A stretch of DNA of 50,281 bases from Erythrobacter sp. UBA1916 (GTDB lineage Bacteria; Pseudomonadota; Alphaproteobacteria; Sphingomonadales; Sphingomonadaceae). The stretch covers positions 1-50,281 of the forward strand of contig DDFY01000021.1 of assembly GCA_002337385.1 (NCBI GenBank), read 5' to 3'. Below are positions 25,362 to 32,896 of this stretch, piece after piece. A program made the translations under genes and the position numbers. Numbering within the stretch: the stretch's first letter is position 1; each line of letters begins with the position of its first letter. A model generated the notes under the pieces. It was not told the origin of the DNA. It made no database searches and worked only from the letters and a program-made list of their open reading frames with translations.

Positions 25362-27230
25362 ATGCCCGCCTATCGTTCCCGCACCTCCACTCACGGCCGC
25401 AACATGGCAGGCGCGCGCGGGCTATGGCGCGCGACCGGTATGAAGGATGGCGATTTCGGCAAGCCGATCATCGCGGTGGTGAACAGCTTCACCCAGTTCG
25501 TGCCCGGCCACGTACACCTCAAGGATCTTGGCCAGCTGGTTGCGCGCGAGATTGAGGCAGCGGGCGGCGTTGCCAAGGAATTCAACACCATCGCGGTTGA
25601 TGACGGGATCGCCATGGGCCATGACGGGATGCTCTATTCGCTGCCCAGCCGCGACCTGATCGCCGACAGCGTGGAATACATGGTCAACGCGCACTGCGCC
25701 GATGCGATGGTCTGCATTTCCAATTGCGACAAGATCACTCCCGGCATGTTGATGGCAGCGATGCGCCTCAATATTCCGGTCGTGTTCGTCAGCGGCGGGC
25801 CGATGGAAGCCGGCAAGGTCGTGCTCAAGGGCAAGGAAGTGGCGCTCGACCTTGTCGATGCGATGGTCGCTGCGGCGGACGAGAGCTATTCCGACGCGGA
25901 AGTCGCCGACATCGAGCGTTCGGCTTGCCCGACTTGCGGTTCGTGCTCGGGCATGTTCACCGCCAACTCGATGAATTGCCTGACCGAAGCGCTCGGGCTG
26001 TCGCTGCCGGGCAATGGTTCGCAGCTTGCCACCCACTCGGACCGGCAGGGCCTGTTCGAACGTGCCGGCCGGCTCGCGGTGACGCTCGCCAAGCGTTATT
26101 ACGAAGAGGGTGATGAGAGCGTCCTGCCGCGCACCATCGCCACGTTCGAGGCGTTCGAAAACGCCATGAGCCTCGATATCGCCATGGGCGGCTCGACCAA
26201 CACTGTGCTGCACCTGCTGGCCGCCGCGAACGAGGCGGGCGTCGACTTCACCATGGCCGATATCGACCGGCTCAGCCGCAAGGTGCCGTGCCTGTGCAAG
26301 GTCGCCCCGGCCAAGAACGATGTCCACATGGAAGACGTGCACCGCGCGGGCGGGATCATGGCGATCCTTGGCGAGCTTGACCGCGCCGGGCTGCTGCACA
26401 CCGCGCTGCCCACGGTCCATTCGCCCACGCTCGGCGATGCGCTGGCCGACTGGGACATTACGCTCACCAACAATCCGAAGGTGCAGGAGTTCTTCATGGC
26501 CGCGCCGGGCGGGGTGCCGACACAGACGGCCTTCAGCCAGTCGCGCCGCTGGGATGCGCTGGACAAGGACCGCGAGAACGGCGTGATCCGCAGCAGCGAG
26601 CATGCCTTCTCGCAAGATGGCGGGCTGGCCGTGCTTTACGGCAATATCGCCGAGGACGGCTGCATCGTGAAAACCGCTGGTGTCGACGAGAGCATCCTCA
26701 AGTTCTCCGGCCCCGCGCGCGTATTCGAGAGCCAGGACGCCGCCGTTGAAGCGATCCTCGCCGGCAAGGTGGGCGAGGGCGACGTGGTCATCATCCGCTA
26801 CGAAGGGCCGCGCGGCGGTCCGGGCATGCAGGAAATGCTCTATCCCACCAGCTATCTGAAATCGAAGGGCCTCGGCAAAGCCTGCGCGCTGCTGACTGAC
26901 GGTCGCTTCTCAGGAGGAACCTCGGGGCTGTCGATCGGCCACGCCTCACCCGAAGCGGCGGAAGGCGGCAATATCGGCCTCGTCGAAGAGGGTGACGTGA
27001 TCACCATCGACATTCCGGGGCGGACCATCGCGATGGAGGTCTCCGATGCAGACCTTGCCGCGCGCCGCGCTGAGATGGAAGCCAAGGGCGATGCCGCCTG
27101 GCAGCCGGCAGAGGAACGCCCACGTCGCGTGTCGCCTGCCTTGCAGGCCTATGCCGCGATGACGACCAGCGCCGCCAAGGGCGCCGTGCGCGATGTTAGC
27201 CAGATTGTTCGCGGCGGTAGCGCGAAGTGA
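25362..27230 (+). CDS. ilvD: Dihydroxy-acid dehydratase
   Basis: IlvD dehydrates 2,3-dihydroxy acids in valine, leucine and isoleucine synthesis using an Fe-S cluster. The 622-residue protein starts PAYRSRTSTHGRNMAGARGL, the standard beginning. Cluster cysteines appear in SNCDKITPGML and CPTCGSCSGMFTANSMNCL. Other hallmarks are AMGGSTNTVLHLLA and the C-terminal LLTDGRFSGGTSGLSIGHASPEAAEGG. I prefer ATG 25362 (CAGGA upstream, matches known N-termini) over ATG 25341, which would add seven residues. Its stop overlaps the next gene's GTG start by 4 bases. Confidence 0.97.
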   Translation: MPAYRSRTSTHGRNMAGARGLWRATGMKDGDFGKPIIAVVNSFTQFVPGHVHLKDLGQLVAREIEAAGGVAKEFNTIAVDDGIAMGHDGMLYSLPSRDLIADSVEYMVNAHCADAMVCISNCDKITPGMLMAAMRLNIPVVFVSGGPMEAGKVVLKGKEVALDLVDAMVAAADESYSDAEVADIERSACPTCGSCSGMFTANSMNCLTEALGLSLPGNGSQLATHSDRQGLFERAGRLAVTLAKRYYEEGDESVLPRTIATFEAFENAMSLDIAMGGSTNTVLHLLAAANEAGVDFTMADIDRLSRKVPCLCKVAPAKNDVHMEDVHRAGGIMAILGELDRAGLLHTALPTVHSPTLGDALADWDITLTNNPKVQEFFMAAPGGVPTQTAFSQSRRWDALDKDRENGVIRSSEHAFSQDGGLAVLYGNIAEDGCIVKTAGVDESILKFSGPARVFESQDAAVEAILAGKVGEGDVVIIRYEGPRGGPGMQEMLYPTSYLKSKGLGKACALLTDGRFSGGTSGLSIGHASPEAAEGGNIGLVEEGDVITIDIPGRTIAMEVSDADLAARRAEMEAKGDAAWQPAEERPRRVSPALQAYAAMTTSAAKGAVRDVSQIVRGGSAK

Positions 27231-27568
27231 TCGCACGGGTCTTCGCACTGTCTGCCGTTATGGCGCTGGCCGGATGCGGCAACGCCAGTGACGATGGCTC
27301 GGCGGATGGCGCTGTTATGGTCGAATGTGCGCTGGCGGGAGCGGCCTCTTTTGCGCCCGACTGCAGCATGGAACTGCATGAGGATGCCGATGGCCGCGCG
27401 GTGATTGTTCGCCATCCTGACGGCGGCTTCCGCCGCTTCCAGCTGGGTGTTCCCGGACGAGGCCTGATTACCGCCGACGGTATGGAGCAGGCCGAAGTCA
27501 TTCCGGAAGACGGCGTGGTCGAAGTGCAGGTGGGCGCTGACCGCTATCGTCTGCCCACCGCGCCATAG
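27227..27568 (+). CDS. Small predicted lipoprotein
   Basis: A 113-residue protein with an N-terminal lipoprotein signal: hydrophobic ARVFALSAVMALAG followed by Cys17 (lipobox LAGC), then an Asp/Ser-rich linker. The mature part has two further cysteines (VECALAGAASFAPDCS) that could form a disulfide, and a beta-rich tail ending QVGADRYRLPTAP. The start is GTG, sharing GTGA with the ilvD stop, so it is translationally coupled to ilvD although the functions appear unrelated. I recognise no family. The residue after the cysteine is Gly, consistent with outer-membrane sorting by Lol. Confidence 0.8.
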   Translation: MIARVFALSAVMALAGCGNASDDGSADGAVMVECALAGAASFAPDCSMELHEDADGRAVIVRHPDGGFRRFQLGVPGRGLITADGMEQAEVIPEDGVVEVQVGADRYRLPTAP

Positions 27569-27572
27569 CGAC

Positions 27573-28967
27573 ATGCAGGCCCCCGATCAGATCCTGACTG
27601 CGGCGCAGATGCGCGCGGCGGAGGAGCAGCTCATTGCCTCTGGTATCAGCGTCACCGAACTGATGGAGCGTGCCGGTCGCGGTGCGGCCGACTGGGTGTA
27701 CCGCGTGGCGGCAGGGCGCAAGGTCACGGTGCTGTGCGGGCCGGGGAACAACGGCGGTGATGGCTATGTGATCGCCCGCGTACTGGCCGAGCGCGGCGTT
27801 CCGGTCGAGGTCGTCGCCCCGCGCGCGCCGACGACCGATGCCGCGAAAGAGGCCCGCGCTCGCTGGGGCGGCGAGCCCGTGGCGAGAGCAAAGGGCACGG
27901 TGCTGGTCGATTGCCTGTTCGGCACGGGCCTTTCGCGCCCGTTGTCTGACGACTTGCACAAGCTGCTGATCGAGCTGAGCTATTCCCACGAGCACTGGAT
28001 CGCCGTTGACCTGCCAAGCGGGATCGACGCCGACAGCGGCGAACTGCTCAACGATGTGCTGCCCGTTTACAGCCTCACCATTGCGCTCGGCGGTTGGAAG
28101 ATGGCGCACTGGATGATGCCCGCACAAGCGATCATGGGGGATATGCGGCTCGTCGACATCGGTGTCACGCTGCAGGAGGGCACTGCGAGCCTGTCGGCCC
28201 GCCCGATGCTCGATCCGCCCGAGCGCGATGCCCACAAGTATTCGCGCGGATTGCTGGCGGTAATCGGTGGCGAGATGCCCGGCGCAGGTGTGCTGGCCTC
28301 GCGTGCGGCGATGCATGGCGGCGCGGGCTATGTGAAGCTCTATAGCGAACATGAAGGTTTGCCCGGCGTGCCGCCCGATCTGGTTGTCGCCGCCGAGGCC
28401 ATGCCCGCGCTGGCGACCGATCCGCGCATTGCCGCCGTGCTGATCGGGCCGGGGCTGGGCCGCTCGGAAGAGGCGCGCAGCGTGCTCGCATGGGTGCTTG
28501 CCTGCGATCTGCCGACCGTGTGCGATGCCGATGCGCTGGTGCTGATTGAGCCGGAGATGCTCGAAGAACGCACCGCGCCGCTTATCCTCACCCCGCATGC
28601 GGGCGAGCTTGATGCGCTTGGCAATACCTTCGCCAGTTCCGAACCCGACCGGATAGAACAGGTGGTGGAGCTGGCCGAAGCCATCGAAGGTGTGGTGGTG
28701 GCCAAGGGGCCGGATACGATCATCGCCGCGCCGGGCCGCGCGCCCGTGTTCATGCCACCTGCACCGAGCTGGCTCTCGACTGCGGGGACCGGCGACGTAT
28801 TGGCGGGCCTGATCGCAAGCCAGCTTGCGGTTGGCGAAGCGAGTGCATTTGACGTGGCGCAGACCGGCTGCTGGCTGCATCGCGAGGCTGCGCTGCGGGC
28901 TGGTCCGGCTTTCTCGGCGAGCGACCTGATTGCGCAGGTTCCCGGCGCCTATGGAGCGTTTCTGTGA
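27573..28967 (+). CDS. nnr: Bifunctional NAD(P)HX epimerase / ADP-dependent dehydratase
   Basis: This 464-residue protein repairs hydrated NADH and NADPH. The N-terminal epimerase domain (about 1-215) contains VLCGPGNNGGDGYVIARVLA and the FGTGLSRPL segment. The C-terminal ribokinase-like dehydratase domain (about 220-464) has VIGGEMPGAGVLASRAAMHGG-type and PPDLVV strings, then LTPHAGELDAL and the active-site STAGTGDVLAGLIASQLA. Both domains look intact and fused, as in E. coli YjeF. It starts 4 bases after the lipoprotein gene and its stop overlaps the next gene's GTG, suggesting an operon ilvD-lipoprotein-nnr-methyltransferase. Confidence 0.95.
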   Translation: MQAPDQILTAAQMRAAEEQLIASGISVTELMERAGRGAADWVYRVAAGRKVTVLCGPGNNGGDGYVIARVLAERGVPVEVVAPRAPTTDAAKEARARWGGEPVARAKGTVLVDCLFGTGLSRPLSDDLHKLLIELSYSHEHWIAVDLPSGIDADSGELLNDVLPVYSLTIALGGWKMAHWMMPAQAIMGDMRLVDIGVTLQEGTASLSARPMLDPPERDAHKYSRGLLAVIGGEMPGAGVLASRAAMHGGAGYVKLYSEHEGLPGVPPDLVVAAEAMPALATDPRIAAVLIGPGLGRSEEARSVLAWVLACDLPTVCDADALVLIEPEMLEERTAPLILTPHAGELDALGNTFASSEPDRIEQVVELAEAIEGVVVAKGPDTIIAAPGRAPVFMPPAPSWLSTAGTGDVLAGLIASQLAVGEASAFDVAQTGCWLHREAALRAGPAFSASDLIAQVPGAYGAFL

Positions 28968-30169
28968 GTACAAGTGAAGAGATTTTGCGCATCGCTGCCA
29001 AGGGGGACGGTGTCACCGCCAGCGGGCGTCATGTCCGCTATGCCGCTCCGGGTGATATAGCCAGCGCGGATGGCAGTTTAACGCCGGGGCCGCACCATGC
29101 CGAGCCACCGTGCCGTCATTTCGGAAAGTGCGGGGGCTGCCAGTTGCAACATTGCGACGATGCGGCCCTCGCAGACTTCGTGCGCGACCGGGTGGTGAAT
29201 GCGGCCGAGGGGCAGGGGCTTGTCCCACGTCTCGTGGCGGCTCCGCACATGTCGCCGCCGGGCTCGCGCCGCCGCGCCTCGCTGCGCGCGATCAACGGCG
29301 GTGGGCGAGCGTTTGTCGGCTTCAACGAAGGCGGTTCGCACAAGGTTGTCGACATGCGCGAATGCCATGTGTTGCGCCCCGAGCTGATGGCCGCGCGCGA
29401 CACGCTGGCGACCTATTTCGGCAAGTTGAAGGGCAAGTTTGCCATCGGCGTGGAGCTGGCCTTGCTCGATCAGGGGGTGGACTGCCTGCTGTCAGGTTTC
29501 ATGCCCGAGCGATTGGAGCAAACCGAAGACCTGCTGGAGCTGTGCCGCCGTTCCGGTTTTGCGCGGCTTTCGCTTGATCAGGGCTATGGCCCGGAAGGGT
29601 TCTGGGAGCCGGAACCGGCCACGATCACGCTGTCGGGAACCCCGGTGTCGTGCCCGCCCGGCGCATTCCTGCAAGCGACTGCCGATGGCGAAGCGGCGCT
29701 GGTGGGTGCGGCGCAGGAGTGGCTGGCGGATTGCACCAATGTGGCGGACCTGTTCAGCGGGCTGGGCACCTTTGCCCTCGCGCTCGGTCCGGGTCGCAAG
29801 GTGCTGGCGGCGGAGGCCGAACGGGCTGCCTTGCTTGCCTCGCGGATGGCAGGCGCCAAGGCTGGCCTGCAGCTTGAGGCTACGCACCGCGACCTGTTCC
29901 GCAACCCGCTGCGCGCCGATGACCTGCGGGGCTTTGACGGCATCGTGCTTGATCCGCCCCGTGCGGGCGCTCGCACGCAAGTGGAGCAGATCGCATCCTC
30001 CGGAGTGGGGCGGGTCGTCTATATCAGCTGCAATCCGTCAAGCTGGGCGCGCGATGCCACGGCCTTGATCGAGGCTGGCTACGAGCTGGCGGAATTGCGG
30101 CCGGTCGGCCAGTTCCGGTGGTCAATCCACGTCGAGCTGGCGAGCCTGTTCCTCAAGCGCAGCGACTAA
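28964..30169 (+). CDS. TrmA/RumA-family 23S rRNA or tRNA (uracil-5-)-methyltransferase
   Basis: A 401-residue SAM-dependent RNA m5U methyltransferase. A short N-terminal TRAM-like stretch (AKGDGVTASGRHVRYAAPGD) precedes the 4Fe-4S cluster motif PCRHFGKCGGCQLQHC (about residues 49-64). The methyltransferase core has VADLFSGLGTFALALG for SAM, DPPRAGARTQV as the catalytic Asp-Pro-Pro motif and the nucleophilic Cys in VYISCNPSSWARDA. The cluster favours the RumA/RlmD group over TrmA, but the exact target uridine is not determinable. The GTG start shares GTGA with the nnr stop. The last 48 bases of the gene overlap the 3' end of the convergent exosortase-associated hydrolase gene. Confidence 0.9.
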   Translation: MSTSEEILRIAAKGDGVTASGRHVRYAAPGDIASADGSLTPGPHHAEPPCRHFGKCGGCQLQHCDDAALADFVRDRVVNAAEGQGLVPRLVAAPHMSPPGSRRRASLRAINGGGRAFVGFNEGGSHKVVDMRECHVLRPELMAARDTLATYFGKLKGKFAIGVELALLDQGVDCLLSGFMPERLEQTEDLLELCRRSGFARLSLDQGYGPEGFWEPEPATITLSGTPVSCPPGAFLQATADGEAALVGAAQEWLADCTNVADLFSGLGTFALALGPGRKVLAAEAERAALLASRMAGAKAGLQLEATHRDLFRNPLRADDLRGFDGIVLDPPRAGARTQVEQIASSGVGRVVYISCNPSSWARDATALIEAGYELAELRPVGQFRWSIHVELASLFLKRSD

Positions 30170-30931
30170 CTGCGCGAACAGCCAGTCGCTGTCGGCGGCT
30201 CCTGAAAAGGCGTGATCGGCCCCTTCGCGGTGAAGCAGGCGCAGATCGCTGCGGTCCCATACTGCGGCAAAAGCTTGCGCCGTGCGGTCGCGCGAGGCGA
30301 GCAGGATGCGCGCGTTGCCGCCGAACCGGCTCAGGCCGCTGCGCATGTTTTCAGCCAGCGACGAGGGCGGGGCGGGCTTGCTGATCGCACCGCGCAGGCC
30401 GCGCGCCAGCTTGCGCAGATCGACCCCGCCGCGCAGCAGCCGCAGCCATTCGCGCGGGTCTTTAAGGCGGGCGGCGTAGCGCGCACGGATCGCCTCGGCA
30501 GGCATTGCAGTGGCGTCGTCGGCTGCCTCGCCTTCGAAGGTCCACGGATTGGTCAGCACCAACGCATCGCACCCGCCACCCGCGCCGAGCATCAGCGCAC
30601 TCGCTGCATCGCAATTGCCAAAGCCCACCACGCGGCGTAGGCCCGTCTGTGCCGAGAGAAAGGCGCGCAAGGCAGCGGCAATATCATCCGCGCTGTCGGT
30701 AAAACCGTTGTTTTCACCGGTACTGTCGCCCACCCCGCGCCGGTCGAAGCGCAGCACCGGATAACCTGCTTCGGCAAGTCTCGCTGCAAGGCGGGCTTGT
30801 CCGGCGAATGCGCCCGAGCGTATCTCGTTGCCACCGCTCACGATCAGCAGGCCGACGGGGCTTGCTGCATTGTCGAGGGTGCAGGCGAGTGTCTCGCCGT
30901 TGCAGTCGCAGGTGAAATGGGTGCGGCTCAT
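30122..30931 (-). CDS. Exosortase A-associated hydrolase 1 (alpha/beta-hydrolase)
   Basis: A 269-residue alpha/beta-hydrolase of the group found beside exosortase A. Typical features are the RFDRRGVGDSTG loop and the C-terminal His in GADHAFSG. The nucleophile elbow reads GFGNCDAAS, so a cysteine takes the place of the usual serine; this is, as I recall, a property of the family (GLCDGA type). The enzyme is probably a thioesterase or acyltransferase acting on the carrier protein encoded two genes upstream, but this is inference. The ATG at 30931 shares ATGA with hydrolase 2; a frame from 31009 is rejected because it lies inside that gene. The stop lies within the methyltransferase gene, giving a 48-base tail-to-tail overlap. 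Confidence 0.88.
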   Translation of the reverse strand: MSRTHFTCDCNGETLACTLDNAASPVGLLIVSGGNEIRSGAFAGQARLAARLAEAGYPVLRFDRRGVGDSTGENNGFTDSADDIAAALRAFLSAQTGLRRVVGFGNCDAASALMLGAGGGCDALVLTNPWTFEGEAADDATAMPAEAIRARYAARLKDPREWLRLLRGGVDLRKLARGLRGAISKPAPPSSLAENMRSGLSRFGGNARILLASRDRTAQAFAAVWDRSDLRLLHREGADHAFSGAADSDWLFAQLVAALEEQARQLDVD

Positions 30932-31578
30932 CTGGCCACGCTCTCGGCGATCAGGTTGGCCAGCGCCGCTGCCTGTTCGGCATTGTGCTCCGGCTCTGCC
31001 CGTAACCACAGCCCCGGCCCACCCGGTTCAAGCTTGGCAAGCGGGCTATCCGGAAGCGCTGCTTGCGATAGATCAGCCACCATCGCTGCGCCAAGGCGGT
31101 AGCCCGCCAGCTCCAGTCCCTCGGCCTTGCCGGTTTCCAGCAGGCTTTCGGTGGTTTCGGGTCTGCCCGCTTCCTTTGCCGCAATCGTCCGCGCCCGCAG
31201 CAGGGCGCGCAGGGCCGACTTTCCGGCCAGCGGGGCATAGGCGAATCCGGGAAGGGCCGGGGCAAGGTTCGCACCGGCGCGAATGGCCAGCACATGCGAA
31301 CATCCAAAATGCGCCGCCGCAGCCGAAGCAGCCTCGCGCCATGAGGATAGCGTCTGCGCTTCCAACGCGGCCATGCTCTCGTTGCAACCGGGAAGGTCGG
31401 GCAGAACGCTGCCGATCCCGCGTTGGGCGAGCATGCGCATCGTTTCCACGGTGAAGTGGCGGGTCTTGTTGGCTTCGTCGAACCACGCGGGAAGCACCAG
31501 CAGGCAAGGGCCGGTGGCGCTGCCGCAACGAATGGCCTGTTCTACGCTGCCGCCGGGCGCCTGCCAGGTGGTCAGCAT
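30928..31578 (-). CDS. Exosortase A-associated hydrolase 2 (alpha/beta-hydrolase-like)
   Basis: A 216-residue protein resembling the second alpha/beta-hydrolase of exosortase A loci. It has the early LLVLPAWFDEANKTRH segment in place of an oxyanion strand and DLPGCNES as the loop equivalent of DxxGxGxS. The nucleophile elbow is AIRAGANLA, with Arg where Ser or Cys is expected, so a classical catalytic triad is absent. It may be a non-catalytic partner of hydrolase 1, with which it is translationally coupled (ATGA overlap). It begins 6 bases after the acyl carrier protein stop. The assignment rests on position and on these motifs. Confidence 0.82.
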   Translation of the reverse strand: MLTTWQAPGGSVEQAIRCGSATGPCLLVLPAWFDEANKTRHFTVETMRMLAQRGIGSVLPDLPGCNESMAALEAQTLSSWREAASAAAAHFGCSHVLAIRAGANLAPALPGFAYAPLAGKSALRALLRARTIAAKEAGRPETTESLLETGKAEGLELAGYRLGAAMVADLSQAALPDSPLAKLEPGGPGLWLRAEPEHNAEQAAALANLIAESVAR

Positions 31579-31584
31579 CGCAAA

Positions 31585-31878
31585 TCAGTCCTCGGCGCGC
31601 TTGGCGCTGACGAAGGTGAGCAAGGCGCCGTAGGTTTCGAGCATCTCGCCGTCGACCTCGTCATCCTCGATCAGGATGTCGCAGCGATCCTCGACCTCGG
31701 TCAGCAGACCGGCAACGGCCATGGAGTCGAACTCGGGCAGATAGCCGAACAGGCCGGAGCTTTCGTCAAGCTCGGCAACGCGTTCGTCGGACAGGCCCAG
31801 CACGTCACGCAGGATCGCGCGCAGGATGGTGTCGGTATCGTCGGGTTGCGGCACCGTAGCGGGAAGATCGGTCGTCAT
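31585..31878 (-). CDS. Acyl carrier protein of the exosortase A locus
   Basis: A 97-residue carrier protein. The phosphopantetheine attachment site is Ser52 in LPEFDSMAVAGLL, matching the DSM/DSL consensus, followed by an acidic helix (TEVEDRCDILIEDDEVDGEM) typical of type II carriers. The ATG at 31878 has AGGGGCG upstream; a longer frame from 31950 would overlap the transferase gene. It is second in the minus-strand operon, 11 bases after the GNAT-like gene. Its likely loader is the AMP-forming ligase encoded divergently at 32897-34411, but the acyl or aminoacyl cargo is unknown. Confidence 0.9.
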   Translation of the reverse strand: MTTDLPATVPQPDDTDTILRAILRDVLGLSDERVAELDESSGLFGYLPEFDSMAVAGLLTEVEDRCDILIEDDEVDGEMLETYGALLTFVSAKRAED

Positions 31879-31889
31879 GGCAGCGCCCC

Positions 31890-32876
31890 TTAGCGATGGT
31901 GGACCAGCGAAACAAGTTTGCGCGCGGCGGCCTTGGCCAGTTCGGGCCAATTGGCAGGTGATCCGGGCAGCAGGCAGGTGAGGCGGCGGCGCTCGCGCAC
32001 CTGCTCCATCCAGTCGCGCTTGTAGCCATCGTTGCCGGTGCCGAAGTCCACCAGATCAACCTTGTCGTCATCGATCACCTGCGCGAACAGCGCCGCCGAC
32101 AGGGTCGTTCCGGGAGACAAAGGCTTGGCGCTCTCGCGGTGCGCGAGCTTGTGAATATAGGCCGTGCCGCCGTCGACAGTCCAGAATTGGGCGGCAACCG
32201 GATGGCCCTCGGCCCGAGCAATACCGAAGCGCATCCGGCCCGCGGCTGCTTCCGCCATGGCGAACTGTTTGAGCAGCGCCGGATCGCCCTCTTCGGGCTT
32301 CCAGCTGTCGGCGTAGATATCTTCGTAAGCGGCCCAGTCGTCTTCGTTGAAGGTCTGGGAGAGCGAGACCTCCACCTTGCGCCCCTTGCGCTTGAGCGTG
32401 GTGCGCAGCTGGCCGGGGCGTTTGGCGAGGTATTCATCGAAGCTGCGCCCGTTCACCGTGAGCACGTGGTTCACATCGCACTGCTCGTCGAGCACGATCC
32501 AGCCGGCGCTGCGGAATGCCTGGGCGAACCGGGCGGCGCTGCCGTCTTCCACGCTCAGCTTATCGAACACGATGCGGCGGCTGCGCCGGGCAAGGTCGCG
32601 TGCCAACTCGCGTAGCAGCGCCGGATCAGGCGTTGTGCCGCTATACAGCGGGGCCCAAGTGAAGGCGTACCAGTTCGCCAGCGAGACCAGGCTTTCATCG
32701 CGCTGTTCCAGCGGCAGGCAAATCTGCTTTCCGGCATCGCTCGCACAGGCAAGAAATGGCTGCATCCCCGCCTGCTCAAGCAGGGTAAACCAGCTGGGCC
32801 GAGCAAAGGGGCCTGCTTCGGCCCAGTCTTGGGCTTGCAGATCGTTAACACTGGCGTGATAGCTGATTGCCGTCAC
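31890..32876 (-). CDS. FemAB-like GNAT acyltransferase of the exosortase A locus
   Basis: A 328-residue protein of the BioF2-like / Acetyltransferase-6 (FemAB-type GNAT) group. The C-terminal half carries RPGQLRTTLKRKGRK, the FGIARAEGHPVAAQFW strand-turn and YIHKLAHRESAKPLSPGTTL, then VDFGTGNDGYKRDWM, which is the GNAT-6 signature. It probably transfers an acyl or aminoacyl group, perhaps directly from the carrier protein. The start is uncertain: I use GTG 32876; the frame is open to an ATG at 32939, but that would overlap the divergent ligase gene. It is the first gene of the minus-strand operon GNAT-ACP-hydrolase 2-hydrolase 1. Confidence 0.85.
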   Translation of the reverse strand: MTAISYHASVNDLQAQDWAEAGPFARPSWFTLLEQAGMQPFLACASDAGKQICLPLEQRDESLVSLANWYAFTWAPLYSGTTPDPALLRELARDLARRSRRIVFDKLSVEDGSAARFAQAFRSAGWIVLDEQCDVNHVLTVNGRSFDEYLAKRPGQLRTTLKRKGRKVEVSLSQTFNEDDWAAYEDIYADSWKPEEGDPALLKQFAMAEAAAGRMRFGIARAEGHPVAAQFWTVDGGTAYIHKLAHRESAKPLSPGTTLSAALFAQVIDDDKVDLVDFGTGNDGYKRDWMEQVRERRRLTCLLPGSPANWPELAKAAARKLVSLVHHR

Positions 32877-32896
32877 AGCGAAGAAGTCCTCATCTC

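Noticed and set aside
25422..26615. 397-codon minus-strand open frame over ilvD
   Set aside because: Antisense to a clearly conserved gene; shadow composition.
27498..28973. 491-codon open frame on the minus strand
   Set aside because: Antisense to the NAD(P)HX repair gene; composition is of a shadow frame and no family motif is seen.
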